Source: Laburnicola sp. R22_1 (Eukaryota > Ascomycota > Dothideomycetes > Pleosporales > Didymosphaeriaceae). From it: a stretch of DNA of 64,000 nucleotides. This document shows, in pieces, positions 11,690 to 23,623 of this stretch. Both the position numbers and the translations under genes were made by a program. The notes beneath the pieces were generated by a model. That model made no database searches, was not told where the DNA came from, and was given only the letters and a program-made list of their open reading frames with translations. The stretch spans positions 806,001-870,000 of the forward strand of contig JACONQ010000016.1 in NCBI GenBank assembly GCA_014281115.1. Reading direction: 5' to 3'. Position 1 is the stretch's first letter; the number at the start of each line of letters is the position of its first letter.

Positions 11690-13387
11690 TTATTTATTAT
11701 TAGACTGCGTCGCAACACTACTTAAAAATATATACTAAGTTAATACATCTAATTTAGATTCTTCCTCTGTAACTTCCTAGCAGGTTTGCGTATTATGTCT
11801 AGGTTGCCTGCAGATGCCATAACACCGTTAGGTTAATGGCCCTATTGCAGCGCGACTAGTACCTAATAACTATTTATCCTTCTTCTATCCACTAGCGTCC
11901 TTAGAAGTGGCTAGCTAAGATCCCTCTGCTACTATAAGTGATCCCTAATACTAGATATACCTTCTTTTACGCGATTTTTATTTTATAGTCTTTTTAATTA
12001 TCTTGCAAAGGCCTGTAATTTTATCTAACACTAGTACCTAACTATATATTGCACTTAGAGCGCCTTTTTTAAGCTTCTTAAGCACCTACATAGTTAAAGT
12101 TAGTAATAAATTAAAGTAATCTCTAATTCTCTTACAAACTAGTGTTGATTGCGCCTTAAATTCGCGTAGGTTACTTGGTGTTTTAGACTCCTAGATAGTA
12201 GGCTCTTTAATAGGCAGACTAGGTGTACGAATACGAATATTAAGGTGCTGTAACACCTCCTCTAAATTTAATGGGACTAGCCCAGCACCGTAAAAACCAC
12301 CCTTAATTATCTCCGCAGAGAAAACCTTCAAAAACGCAGTTTTAAAGGCTAGGAGGAACTTAATCTTTATAATATAGGTTATTAGCCAACGCGCTAAGCC
12401 TAAGATCTTAGCACTATATGCCTTCTTTAGCGGAGAGAAACAGCCCACATCTAATAGCTATAGTAGGTGTAACAAATATAGCGGTATATAGAGAGTAATA
12501 ATCTTATATTCCTTATAGTAATCCTAGAACTTAATTAAGTTATAGCTCTTATAGCTATTAATAACTAGTAGCTAATAGGTTTCTTTAGCGCGTCCCTTTG
12601 TATGCGCGTTAAAGTGTTTTAACTACGCAATACTAAGCTTGTTATTTGTCTAGCCGTTCTCGCTAACAGCGATTACCTAATCGCCAGGAATTAACGCGCC
12701 TTTGTACTAGATAGAGATGTAACGCTTATTAGCGTAGATAATAAAGGGAGGGATTGCCTATCTAGTAGCGCAAATACTCTAGATTACTGTAATCTACTAG
12801 CGGTCGCCTAGCTGTATTAATTTGGATTTCGTACGCCTCTCTAATACTATAACCATAAGCTAAGACCCTATAACCCCTATTAGGAAGCCTAATTTATTAA
12901 AGTTATAGGTGTCCTTATCTATAATGCCGTACTTGACTTTAATGCCCTCTACAAGCTTAAACCACGTATTTATAACCTTAGGATCTTCCTATTATGCCCT
13001 CTAGTTATTGTATAACTAAGACTAACGCGTTTTAACTTCACATCTGCGCTTAATAAACCTGTCTATCTAGTTAATACTAATAGGTGGCTTTTCTCTCTAT
13101 AAACGTAGTAAATTGGCTATTGTGCGTATTATAAGCTTTATAGAAGGGAATCCACGCGTGTCTAGCTTAATTATATAATTAACAAGCGCCTGCTTCTTAA
13201 GAAGAGTAAAATTCTTTAATTTAGGTAGGTTATCGCGTTGTGCAGTCGTTCCGTTGCGTCTTTAATTAAGCGTTCTGCGATTAATATTATATAGTCCTAC
13301 TACTGCTCGCTCTGTAAGATTTAGATCTTGTTTAATAGCTCTAATAGCAATAAGTAACCGAGCTTTATTAGATGGCTTAGAAGACAT
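11690..13387 (-). pseudogene. P2 transposase (pogo/Fot1 family), RIP-inactivated
   Basis: From the minus-strand ATG (13387-13385) to TAA (11692-11690) a single frame of 566 codons persists with no net frameshift, interrupted by many TAA/TAG. It starts MSSKPSNKARLLIAIRAIKQ, the helix-turn-helix region. The DDE domain shows TYNFNKLGF (expected first Asp now Asn), VINSYKSYN (expected DGHGSH region, Asp now Asn) and LLDVGCFSPLKKAY (last Asp kept). The longest open part, 12191-12448, covers this last motif. Near the C-terminus CYGICRQPRHNTQTC resembles the Cys-His motif that ends many ascomycete pogo transposases. It is not functional. Confidence 0.88.
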
Positions 13388-13422
13388 AGTAGGTGGTTGT
13401 ATTATAATGGTATTATTAGTAA

Positions 13423-13484
13423 TAGTGGGGTCTTAGCAAAGGTGACGCGCTTACTAGTGTGGGTTACTCGCTAGTGAACCACGT
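13423..13484 (-). repeat. P2 right terminal inverted repeat
   Basis: Inverted partner of 11621-11682. Confidence 0.88.
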
Positions 13485-16392
13485 TAGTAGTATTATTAAG
13501 TAATATATCTGGACTTGATTTATGAGAGCTTATATTATTCTCGTTATTATTCTCGTTATTATTCTCGTTATTGTTATTATTCTCGTTATTATTCTCGATA
13601 TTGCTCTCGTTATTATCCTCGTTATTATTTATATCTAGATTTTCAGAATCTATAGTTTGCTCTATATTATTATTATTGTTATTATTATTATTTAGGTTAA
13701 TATCTCGGTATATATTATTATTACTATTAAATAGTATATTCACTTCTTTATTAGAGTCGTTATTAAAGTTATAAAAGTAATTTTTAAGAATTTTAATATC
13801 TCTAGTATATACTAGTTTATTATCTTTTAGATTTAATATTTTAAAATTATAGTTATTATAACCTACTAGTATATCTATTTTAGCTTTAGGTTCTAGTTTA
13901 GTTAATTGTTGTTTAACTAAGTAGTAACTTAGTAAGCTCCAGATTTTAATATTATTATAGTTAGGTTTCTTTTTATAAAGTTTTTTATTTGGACTTATAA
14001 AATTTAAATTACTATGTAGTGTAATATTTTATATATATACTACATTTTTAACAGCGTATTACTAGTAACTAGTTGGCAAGTTACTATAGAACAATAAGCT
14101 TTTAGCTGTTTCTATTATAGTTCTATTTATTCTTTTAATTAAACCATTTTGTTTAGGTGTATATAACAGATTAAATTAGTAAATAATACTATTTTGTTTA
14201 TTAAATAGCGTAAAATTACTATTAGTAAATTTCGTGCCATTATCTGTTTTAATAATTTTAATTTTTCGATTGCTTTAGTTTTCAACTTTTGTTTTAAAGT
14301 CTTTAAAGGCTTCAAACGATTCTGATTTATATCTTAATAGTTTGAATTCTAATTTTCTAGTAGCAGAGTCTAGAAAGAATATAATATATTTATAATTATT
14401 TTTAGAGAGGGTAATAGGCCCACATAAATTAATTACTATTTTATCTAAGTAATTATCTGCTTTAGTAGTAATTTCTCTACTATTATTATTTGTTAGCTTA
14501 GCTTTTATACAGCTAGAGCAATTAATTTTATAGTTAGTAGGTTTAGTTATACTTAGTATTTTACATATAACGTCTAGATTTTTATGTCCAAAACGATTGT
14601 AATAGAGATATATTAAGTTCTCTTTATAGTTACTAATAGTTTTATTTTTATTAATAATCTTTTTAGCAAATAGAATGTTATCTATTACTATATTGTCTAT
14701 ATTTATTGTCTAAAGATTGTCAATTAGAGTTGCTTCTAATATTGTTTTAGTATTCTTTTTAATTATAGCTTTGTCTTTTATAAAGTTTACTATAAGGTCT
14801 TTTTCGACTAATTTCTTTACTAAAATAATATTTACATTAAATTTAGGCAAATAAAGATAGTTATTTAAGACTATCTTAGTATTATTATATATAAAGTTCA
14901 CGTTGCCAATAAATTGCGAAGTTAAAATATTATTATTTCCCCATTATATTTTTGTAGTTTTTCTAACTAACGAACTTTCTATAAATAGATTTTTGTTAGA
15001 GATAATATAAGATAAACTATCTAAATCTAGTATTAGATTAGGGCTCTTTGACTTAGTAGTTATAAATATCTTAGTAGTTTTTAATCCTTGTTTAGGATTT
15101 CTAGAATTAAATTCTAGATTTCGAGGATTTCGATGTCCTTTTTTCGAATTAGTTTGTTTTTATTTAGGGTAGTTAATAATACCTTTTTAATTTCCATTAG
15201 TTTAGATAACTTAGCCATTTTATCTAATAGCTTTTAATCTAGTCGATCTGATGGATATTCGGGTTCACGATTTAATAGATTTCTATCTATTTTTTTATCT
15301 TTTTTAGATTTAAAATCGTGATTTGTTTTAAATTATTTAGGTTTATTTTTAGGATGTAAATACTAACACTTATTAGTAAAGTGGGTATTTGTTTTACACT
15401 TATTACAAAATCGTTTAGACTTTATAACTTTGTATTAATTCTGGTATTTAGTGTATAAAACCTTAGTTTTATCACTATCTAAGTACGTCTAACGACGACT
15501 TTTATTAATTAAATTAGAGAATAAATGCTCTAGATTAATCTTTAAAGAATTATCCCGAAATAATTAAGTTACTAAAGTAACAAACCCCTTATAATTAGGA
15601 GTTAAATTGTTTAACACCTAGGCCACAATAATCTGTTTGGGTATTTTAATTAACTTATAGTCAAGATTTGTTATTAAATATTTAATTTTATTAAGATACT
15701 CCTCTATTAAGTTAAAATCTAATAAGATACTATTAAATAACTCCTTTAAAAGAAGAAATTTAGAATAGTAACCTTTAGGAGAATAAAGATTTCTTAAATA
15801 AATCTACATCTTATTAGCTATAGATAAATCCTTAATATACTATAAAGGACTATCTTTAACTAATAAAGTAATAATTAATTGTGCTTTTAAATTAATATCT
15901 TTCGACACTAAATTAATTGCAATATTATTATCACTCTAAATTGTAGCCATATAATTTTCTATTATAAGAATAGAAATAGCCCTAGGCTTTTACATCTTAT
16001 AGTTAGAAATATCCTTAAGTATTTTCTGCTTAGAGATAGAAGAAATTTTAGAACTTATTGTAAATAAGATTAATAGGTCAGAAAGAGCTTAGAAATCTGA
16101 GAAAAATAAGGTATTTTTTAAAAAATTAATAAGGCTTGGCGGAATTGCCTAAAAAGATAATAAACTAGTCTAGCTAGTAAAAGAGCTTAGAAAATTCTGA
16201 AAAGAATAAAGTATTAGTCAAAATATCGATTTTGCCAAGATAGCTTAGTAAGCTAAAAGGACTAGACTAGCTAGTATAAAAGAATCAGAATCTTAAGAAA
16301 ATTCTAAGAAAAATAAGGTATATATTAAGAAATTAATAGAAGAGTAGCTTAGTAAGCTAAAAGATAGATAATAATAAATAATAAAATTGTTT

Positions 16393-16411
16393 GAGCACCG
16401 GACTGATAACC
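16393..16411 (-). promoter_or_regulatory. Copia primer-binding site, half-tRNA-like
   Basis: The plus strand TGAGCACCGGACTGATAACC runs right up to the 5' LTR (16412). It looks like the D-arm to anticodon-arm part of a tRNA rather than a tRNA 3' end, and its 3' end faces the LTR as a primer would. Copia and Ty5 are known to prime from an internally cleaved tRNA. I cannot name the tRNA with confidence. Confidence 0.5.
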
Positions 16412-17445
16412 TATAAAAAGTAAATAAATAGATAAGAAGATAATTAAGTTAGTATTATTAAACTAGTTAATTAATTTTAATAAACTAGCTACCTAGTAAT
16501 CTATATATAAAATAATTTAGACTAATAAATATTTAGTTTTATATAGTTTAATTATGCCTTTAACTTTTATACGTACTAGTGTTTTAAACTAATATTATAA
16601 CTAGTATTTTATATATAATAGTATTTTATATATAATAGTATTTTATATATAATAGTATTTTATATATAATAGTATTTTATATATAATAGTATTTTATATA
16701 TAATAGTATTTTATATATAATAGTGTTTTATATATAAGCTATTATTTTATATATAGACTAGTGTTTTATATATAAGTTATTATTTTATATACAAACTAGT
16801 GTTTTATATATAAATTAGTATTTTATATACAAACTAGTATTTTATATATAAGCTATTACTTTATATATAAACTTTGTTTTACTATTACTTAGTTATAATA
16901 TTAATATCTTATTTTAGAATAATTTATCACTCCTTAGTTTATTATACGCTAATGTATTTTTATATTATAAAATAAGTCTTTTTTATATTATATTTTGTTT
17001 TTAGTAATAAGTAATTTAATATATATAATATTTTCTTATTTAGTATATTATTTTTAATCTTTTTATTAGTTGCTCAAAATTGTTAAAGCGCTTAATTACG
17101 ATAAGTTATTACAAGTTATTAATTTAGAAAAATTAATTACGAGCTTATTTATATTACGATAGCGTATTTTATAATATTATTAGGTTAGTTTTATATTATA
17201 TTTTGTTTTTAGTTTTAAGTAATTTAATATATATAATATTAGATTTCTTATAATTATTATTTAGTAAACTTTTTATACGTTACTTAAAGTTGACTTTGGC
17301 TTTAATTGCAACTTATTGTCGGAACGACTATTTTAGTTTATTTTTAGGTAGCTTATAGTTATTTATCTATTTATCTTTTATTATAACAGCGAAATTCTAA
17401 CATGTTATTTTATTAATTATTTTGCTTACTAATATAGTTTTAACA
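16412..17445 (-). repeat. Copia right LTR (5' LTR), 1,034 bp
   Basis: Homologous to 8421-9353; on the minus strand it begins TGTTAAAACTATATTAG. It is 101 bp longer than its partner, which corresponds to about six extra copies of a 17-bp unit. Confidence 0.85.
16604..16733. repeat. 17-bp tandem repeat in copia 5' LTR
   Basis: GTATTTTATATATAATA is repeated about seven and a half times, with one G variant near the end. The left LTR has only about one unit at this place, so the array expanded after or during insertion. Confidence 0.85.
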
Positions 17446-20070
17446 CTTTCCAAATAAGGTCGCAGATTTAAGAACATGCGATTATTATCCCCACTGTATT
17501 TGTAAATATTGAAGGCTCGGACACGCCGTCTATAACGCTGAATATTGGAGAGATACAGGTATATATAGCATATGCTACCAAAGACTAGGATATTAAAGAC
17601 GCGGAAAACATTAAACCCCTTCTTCAGCTTGAGTCATGGTCTTTGTCGTGCTCTACGATAAAGTCAATGACAAATCTCCGCCATGTGCGTATCTTCGTAT
17701 CGAACTCTTTTCCTCTGAACGTGGATGGCGGTGGGGTCCACGACCAGGAGCTTGTGTGTTGTACGTCCTTTTGGTTGGCTGAGCTAAGGGGAACGAAGGG
17801 CCAAGATCTGGGCTGATGACCTGGCTCAAACTAGCACAAAACGTCAAGATGAATCGAGAGGATGTGAAGTTTTAAGGAATTGTATTGTAGATGAAGGGGT
17901 AAATTGCAGGTTTACTAGGTCTTTTTGCGGTAAAGTTTGAACTTTCGAATCCATTTGGGAGCTGATGCACATTGTCCTCGCCTGCCTGGGGCTTTTGGGG
18001 ACCTAGGCGCGTATGATGTAGGCTTGCTATCTTCTAGTAAATGGGCAGAGAAGATGCGACTGGCGTACGACGATGGAAGAGATGGGCAGTTAATTGACAT
18101 GGCTTACACATTAACGAGATGGCGCAATGCGGGAAGGTTTGATCCGTGGCGCTTCCCCTACTCGGCAAGCGAGGACAGTAACAGACTTCCCTACCAACAC
18201 GATCGCCACTCGTTTCACTGACGGGTAGATGCTGGCTTTAACGAGTACGGGTTGGAGCAAACAGCCGCAACGCCGAGTTTTTGATTCGGGCATGCGAGGG
18301 CGGTGGTCACGGCGGGCATGAGAGCATGACCTCTGACCTGCGCGACTTTTGCGAGCCTGTGCCACTTCCCCAGACTCTCCGAGGCGCACGGAAGACGATG
18401 GTATTGGACCGGGTTGAGATGGCATGCAGCGAGCAACAACTGGAGATGGGCATGCGGGCTTGAAACTCGCATGCCAGGCGGGTAGGAATGAGGGAATTAC
18501 GGGGAGAACAGCGCAACCATGGATGGATGAGTCACGGCAAACACGTCGAAGCGCATGCAGCGTGTCGCCGCGTATGCGGCCGTAGAACTCGCACCGGCCA
18601 GCATATTCTGAAACGGGCGACCAAGTCTGTCTGCACCGCTGGCCGTTGGAACGCTGTTGAGATGCATGCTGGAGCCTGGAGGCCGTGGTGTTGGAGGTGC
18701 AAGTCGCCGTAGCTAGCCGACGTCTTCCAACCTTGGAAGGTTCCTCTACACCTGACCTCGGAAAGCTACCGAGCACCTGACGGCGCGGTGGACCCCGGGC
18801 GAGCTGAAGAGCACCCCTTCATGCGCAAGATGCACCATTGACCGTGCTCGCGGGGAATTCTTGTCCACAGCAAAACACAAGAGCCGAGTGAGAGGAGGCG
18901 CAGCGGCGTCGTCGTCCGGATCCGAGCTGCGGGTTTTGGCGTGAAACGCTGGACAGAGCAGACGTGGGCTGCTATCGATAGCACCGCTGCTGTGGGTCGA
19001 TCATGTGTGTGTGGAAGATGCATACCGGAGAAGGCGACTCCGACGAGGATCGCCATTCACCGCCACGCCACGCACCGCCACCATGGGAACTCGGGATGGC
19101 CTCGCTGTGCACGTGGGCCGCCTGTCGTCATGGTCGTCGCAAGAGGTTTGAGAAGGCGCCCGAGCTACCGACCTGCTCGCCATGGCACCATGGCCCGCTG
19201 ATGAGCTCTCCTCCAGGCCCTGTCTGTCAGTGTCTGGCTGCGAAGAGGGTTTTGGAGGCGGACGGCATCCCTGCTCGCATCCCGGCCGGCCCCCCTGATT
19301 GGGCCGACTGTTTCTCGCCCATTTTTAGGCCCAAGCAACGTCGTCCTGTCGTGGTTCCAAGACACTCCAGCCCTCCCACCCTCCTCCAGATCCAAAGGGA
19401 AAACCCCCTAGGCCTCACTCTATCCGCCGCCGTCGCTTAATCCGCGTAGGCCCAAAGGGGCAGCAACACCGCCGGCGCGCCTTCTCGTCCTGGGCGTGAA
19501 AAGCTTCCAGAAACCCGCACGGGCGGGCCTGGGCAGAGTTTGTTGGGCAGAGAGCGTGCAAGTTGCTCTCAGGACATGGAACATCGCCTACCTTCGTAGG
19601 TAATCAAGGGTGCAGCGAGCCCACAAGCATGGTCGTCCTCCAGCTGCCCTGGACCAGCAGCTAGAGATTCTACATACCAGTGATACCACAGTGCTTTTCC
19701 TGTTCCCCTCCTCTCGGGGGCCAGGCAATGGACCGCCTCTGTCGCTTTCATCTCCGCCTGCAAGTCTAGACGGGCTGGTGGCAGCCATGAGATGAGCGAG
19801 GTCATCGCAATATTCCCTCGCTCGGGCTCCGCCTATCCACGCGCCCAACGGCGAGCAGCGCCATCGCCTTGTCCGTCGGTCAGCTTGGATCCGACTAGTA
19901 GACCTGCAGCTGCATCGTCGCCATATATGCACGATTAAACAAGCTAGATGCGCAGTGTAGCCAAACGGGGCAGTGTGCATGATACCCTTGCGGGCCTTGT
20001 GGCCACCACGCGGAGCGGCCTATGATCGTCCCCTCGTCAGCGCTCTTAAGAAATGCCCACCCTCCACCGC
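17446..20070. other. Genic-composition intergenic region upstream of the 20.3-kb gene
   Basis: Base composition changes abruptly at the copia edge and CA/TG become normal. Several frames are open for 60-220 codons on both strands, but most open from non-ATG codons, overlap one another and have no recognisable domain, so I do not call genes. Six GCATGC palindromes lie at 18290-18669. It may be a long upstream regulatory region or hold a non-coding transcript. Confidence 0.5.
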
Positions 20071-20160
20071 TAGCCTTCTCTACCCTCACCTCACCTCTCT
20101 CACTTCGCCTCCTCCCCTCCTCCCCTCCTCATTCGCCCGTCCCTCTCTCGTCTCCCCCTC
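20071..20160 (+). promoter_or_regulatory. CT-rich promoter tract
   Basis: A pyrimidine-rich stretch (repeats of CCTCC and CTCTC on the plus strand) 140-230 bp before the ATG at 20298. Such tracts commonly lie just upstream of transcription starts in filamentous ascomycetes. No clear TATA box is nearby. Confidence 0.5.
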
Positions 20161-20297
20161 AAGCAAAGGCGCCCGCAAAGACCTAATCCCGCCTGAGACG
20201 TCTCTTTCCCTTCTCTTTTGTTCTTTCGTTGCCTGCCCTTGATTCTGCCGTCCCATCTAATATCGCCTCGTCTCGCACATCGCCCCAGCCAATTAAC

Positions 20298-21374
20298 ATG
20301 CCCATACAGTTGCTGCCCGCCTCGGCGGCTGCCTTTGCGCCACGCTCAACCGTCAACGTCGTCCTCAGTTCAAAGGCCGAGCCCTGGTTAACACAGACGC
20401 TCAAGAGGACAAATCGGGTCAAGCGACCGCTCAATAGCGTCCAGCAACATAGCCGCTGTCTCACCGAAACCCTGTCCGGCCCCAATGCCATCTGGTCGCT
20501 GTGTTCGGTCATGGTTCCCAAGGCACCCGATTCGGAACTGCACAAGGACCCCAACCCGCTTGTCGAGGCCATCTTCAACTACCAGGTCATCCACATCGAG
20601 GCCTATGTCGTACACGTCGACATGGTCTCACAGCATGAGGTTGCATTCAAGCTCACGCCCGAAACCATCGAGGCGCTTACCGAGTACCACAAGGACATCT
20701 ACTCGGTCGACGTGTCCGCAAGCACCTGGAATTGGCCCGAGAAGGAGGCACAGTTGAAGAAGCTACAGACCGAGTTCGTGCAGGCTGTCAACCGCTACGT
20801 GTTCCGCACCGGCGCACGCGCTTTGGAAGGCATGGAAGAGGAAGGCGCGGGGGAGCTACTCGAGGGACGAGGAGAGGATGTCAAGGGCGCCATCATGGGT
20901 TTGTTCCACCCGCTTCTTCCTCCGCCGCCTAGGATCATCGACGTCGTCCGACCAGCACCGCTACTTCCAAGCTCGCCGGGCGCCACGCAATGGTGGCCAT
21001 CACAAGTCCTGCAGTCACAGCCGGCGCCTAACGAGTCCTGGAGGACGCTTTCGCCGGCGCCTGTCGAGTCCTGGCGAACGCTTTCCTCGTCACCAAGCCC
21101 GACCATTGCCACCTGTGGTGAAACGTCTCCGTCCTTTTGGGGTACCATGGGCCTGGAGGCCGTTCAGCTGCCGTCGCCGACACCTTCCTACAGCCAGCCA
21201 TTCCACACCACGAGCCAGTACTACAGCCCGCCTCAGGCTGTTGCTCCGATACCTGCGCTTCCTCTGCCCAGCATGCTCGCCCAGCAATGCGGGTCAAGCG
21301 CCGTGCACGGCGGATTTAGCAGCGGGTTCGGGTGGGACACTGGATTTGCACCACAGTACGCCGCCTTCACGTAA
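20298..21374 (+). CDS. Orphan protein, 358 aa, function unknown
   Basis: A single-exon reading frame. The first ATG in frame is 20298 (MPIQLLPASAAAF). The frame is open upstream to a TTG at 20229 but without ATG. The N-terminal half (to about residue 175) looks globular, with helical Glu/Lys-rich stretches such as EAQLKKLQTEFVQAVNRYVF. The C-terminal half is low complexity, rich in Pro, Ser and Gln, with PPPP and an imperfect 11-residue tandem (ESWRTLS at residues 246-252 and 257-263). There is no signal peptide or membrane segment. Codon use is GC-rich and unmutated, and a CT-rich promoter tract precedes it. I do not recognise the family. The disordered tail could suit a regulatory or scaffold protein, but that is inference. 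Confidence 0.75.
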   Translation: MPIQLLPASAAAFAPRSTVNVVLSSKAEPWLTQTLKRTNRVKRPLNSVQQHSRCLTETLSGPNAIWSLCSVMVPKAPDSELHKDPNPLVEAIFNYQVIHIEAYVVHVDMVSQHEVAFKLTPETIEALTEYHKDIYSVDVSASTWNWPEKEAQLKKLQTEFVQAVNRYVFRTGARALEGMEEEGAGELLEGRGEDVKGAIMGLFHPLLPPPPRIIDVVRPAPLLPSSPGATQWWPSQVLQSQPAPNESWRTLSPAPVESWRTLSSSPSPTIATCGETSPSFWGTMGLEAVQLPSPTPSYSQPFHTTSQYYSPPQAVAPIPALPLPSMLAQQCGSSAVHGGFSSGFGWDTGFAPQYAAFT

Positions 21375-22480
21375 ACAGCGTACCCTCAGAACGTGGTACT
21401 TGTCCTCTATCCAAGTTTGGGAAGCGCGGACCTGGCCAGTCCCCTTGTCCTTTCCCCGCCGCACCGGGTTGATGCGCACAGCCTTGCGAGCACGATACGA
21501 GACGAAAACTCCGCACGAACGTGATGTACAACATCATATACCTAGGCATGGGACGGCGTTTCATCGATTTTAGCGACTGTTTTCTCTCTTTGTTTGGAGC
21601 GACTTTACTCTCTTCTCTCATACAAATTTCCTTGATATCCGTTTGGTCTTGTCTGTTTTTAGCGAGCGTTTTCCTTTGTGGCTTCGATGCATCCAGCGGC
21701 CGAACCAGGTCTTTCCTTATTTTGGGTCTGCATCTCAGGGAGGTTTGCATGTCAGGCATTTTAAAGACGGATACAGCCTCACGGCTACGAGCAGGTACAC
21801 TCGGCTGGGTTTTCATTTTCTGTTTAATGTCGTTTGGACGGCTGCTATCTCTTCGGTGAGCATGGCATGCCACTCATGATTGGACGCAGCTACGTTCTCG
21901 TCTGCTCAGACTGGCATTGAGTGCCAGCAGGACATGCTGAGAGGCAAACGACAAAAGTATACACGCATCTGGGATGCCGCTGTAATCGTCATCCCTGGCG
22001 CTGAAGAAGACGGCAGATGGGCGACGACAAGGGGCCCCGCGTTCAGCCAGCACGTCCGTGGCGTGTCTGGCTCTCGGGGATGTGGTCTTCTGCTTGCGGA
22101 ACAAACACTTGCCAACGCCGGGCGCTTGCTCGTCGCCCGTCTTGTCAGAAAGCTCGGCGCAGGGACTGTAGGCTCATCTCCTACTCTTCAGGACCGTGTC
22201 TTGGAAGAAGCACCTCCGGGCGGGGTGAATCGGATGCTGGACAGAAGCAAGCTTCTCTATAGCGTTCAATTAATAAAAAAAACGAAACCTAACTACCCTT
22301 TGAGAAGACGTGGTCCCATGGTTTTGGCGGCAGCTTGATGTGACGTGAATGCAGTGGCTATGTGGTGTGGTGAGGCCCGCTACCGAGCACTAGAGAGAGT
22401 CTGGGGTGGAAACGGCTCTGCGGATCATGGAGCGAGATCGCTTGGCTCTTCTCACCCCTCCCAAACTTAACCAAAATTAA
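21375..22480. other. 3' flank of the orphan gene, no confident gene
   Basis: Frames of 112 codons (from 21521) and 152 codons (from a TTG at 21880) are open on the plus strand, but they show no domain and no clear exon structure. The first part probably holds the 3' untranslated region. The region ends where AT-rich DNA begins near 22480. Confidence 0.45.
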
Positions 22481-22636
22481 CTTTAATAGCTAGTTTAATA
22501 GCTCCCTACACAGCTAACCCTACTAGTATAAAATACCTACTATATATCCCTATTATTAATAGAAATAATAGCTCTATTAAATTTTATATATATATATTAA
22601 AGTTCTCCCCAGGGTTAATTCGTGATGTTACATAAT

Positions 22637-22727
22637 CCTGGGCTGGCTGTTTAACCAACCACTGTGTTACGTAATTAATAATTTCTTTAATAATATTTTT
22701 TACTATAATAATAATAATTATTATAAT
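22637..22727. repeat. Repeat shared with 5781-5860 (inverted), less mutated
   Basis: It contains GTTACGTAATTAATAATTTC and a following ATATTTTTTACTATAATAAT block, which match the other copy as its reverse complement. A related GTTACATAAT lies about 40 bp to the left. The element type is unclear. Confidence 0.5.
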
Positions 22728-23623
22728 AGTAACTAACCTAACTATTGTATTAACTCTTTTCTATAATAGATCTCTCCTTACAACTAGCGAGCTATATTCT
22801 ACTTCCCTGGAACCTTGCTACTACCTATCTCCCCTATACTTCTACTACTACTACTTACTCTTATTCTTATTACTTAGTTATAGTCTCCTACTTTAATAGT
22901 ATTTTAAATAATTACTACTCTATTTATAAGCTTTTTACACTATAGCTACGCTTTTAAACTTCTATAGTTTTTAAGAAATTACTACTTATTATCTAGTAGT
23001 CGCCTTATATCTTTACTTTGCTAGTTTTTATCTTTAAGCTTCTTTAGTAATATCTTTACTTTATCTTATTATTATAGTATAAACGCCTAACCTAACTTTT
23101 TATTTAAGTACTAAAGAAGTATTTTACACTCTAGAATTTAAAGTTATAGAACTAGCTAATAGGGCCTAAATAGCTAAGACTAGGTGTTATTAAAAATATT
23201 AAGATTAAAAGGCCTTTTAACAATCCTACTTACTATATAAAATTGCTAAATTTCTAAGAATTATTCTTAACTTTACCTAGCTAATCCTCTATATACTCTT
23301 AGAACTCTACTATAGCTATACTATCTTATATAAAAGAAGTAGTATAGTTAGACTACTAGAATATTATTATATTACTAAATATAATAGATAAAGAGCTAGA
23401 TTTAAAAGATAGTAGTAATAGTTATATATTAAAGATAAAGATTTAGTATACTAGATATTACTAATATTATAAAAGTAGATAAACTTTATACACTATATAT
23501 ATAGTAAACTATAATTATACTATAGTTACTAGATTATAAATGTAATAACTAAACTATAGTTAAGCGTTCTATTATCTATACTACTTTTATAGTTATAACT
23601 CTATATAGGTCTACTATAGCTTT

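Larger units (their letters stand above)
11621..13484 (-). mobile_element. pogo/Fot1-type DNA transposon P2 nested in copia
   Basis: 1,864 bp with about 62-bp terminal inverted repeats (starting ACGTGG, then CTAGCGAGTAACC) and TA duplications at 11619-11620 and 13485-13486. It sits in the copia linker between integrase and reverse transcriptase. Its transposase is on the minus strand. The length is like that of known ~1.86-kb ascomycete pogo elements such as Molly, but identity cannot be judged here. Confidence 0.9.

Noticed and set aside
18111..18776. 221-codon minus-strand frame
   Set aside because: It begins with GTG rather than ATG, has no domain, and overlaps several other open frames in GC-rich DNA.
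21521..21859. 112-codon plus-strand frame after the orphan gene, partly hydrophobic
   Set aside because: Probably 3' untranslated sequence; no domain, no signal for a separate promoter, and composition not clearly coding.
21880..22338. 152-codon plus-strand frame
   Set aside because: Opens from TTG, no recognisable domain, and no exon structure that improves it.
22627..22676. Paired GTTACATAAT / GTTACGTAAT as a regulatory bZIP site
   Set aside because: It lies within a dispersed repeat and in an AT-rich island; there is no evidence for a promoter role.
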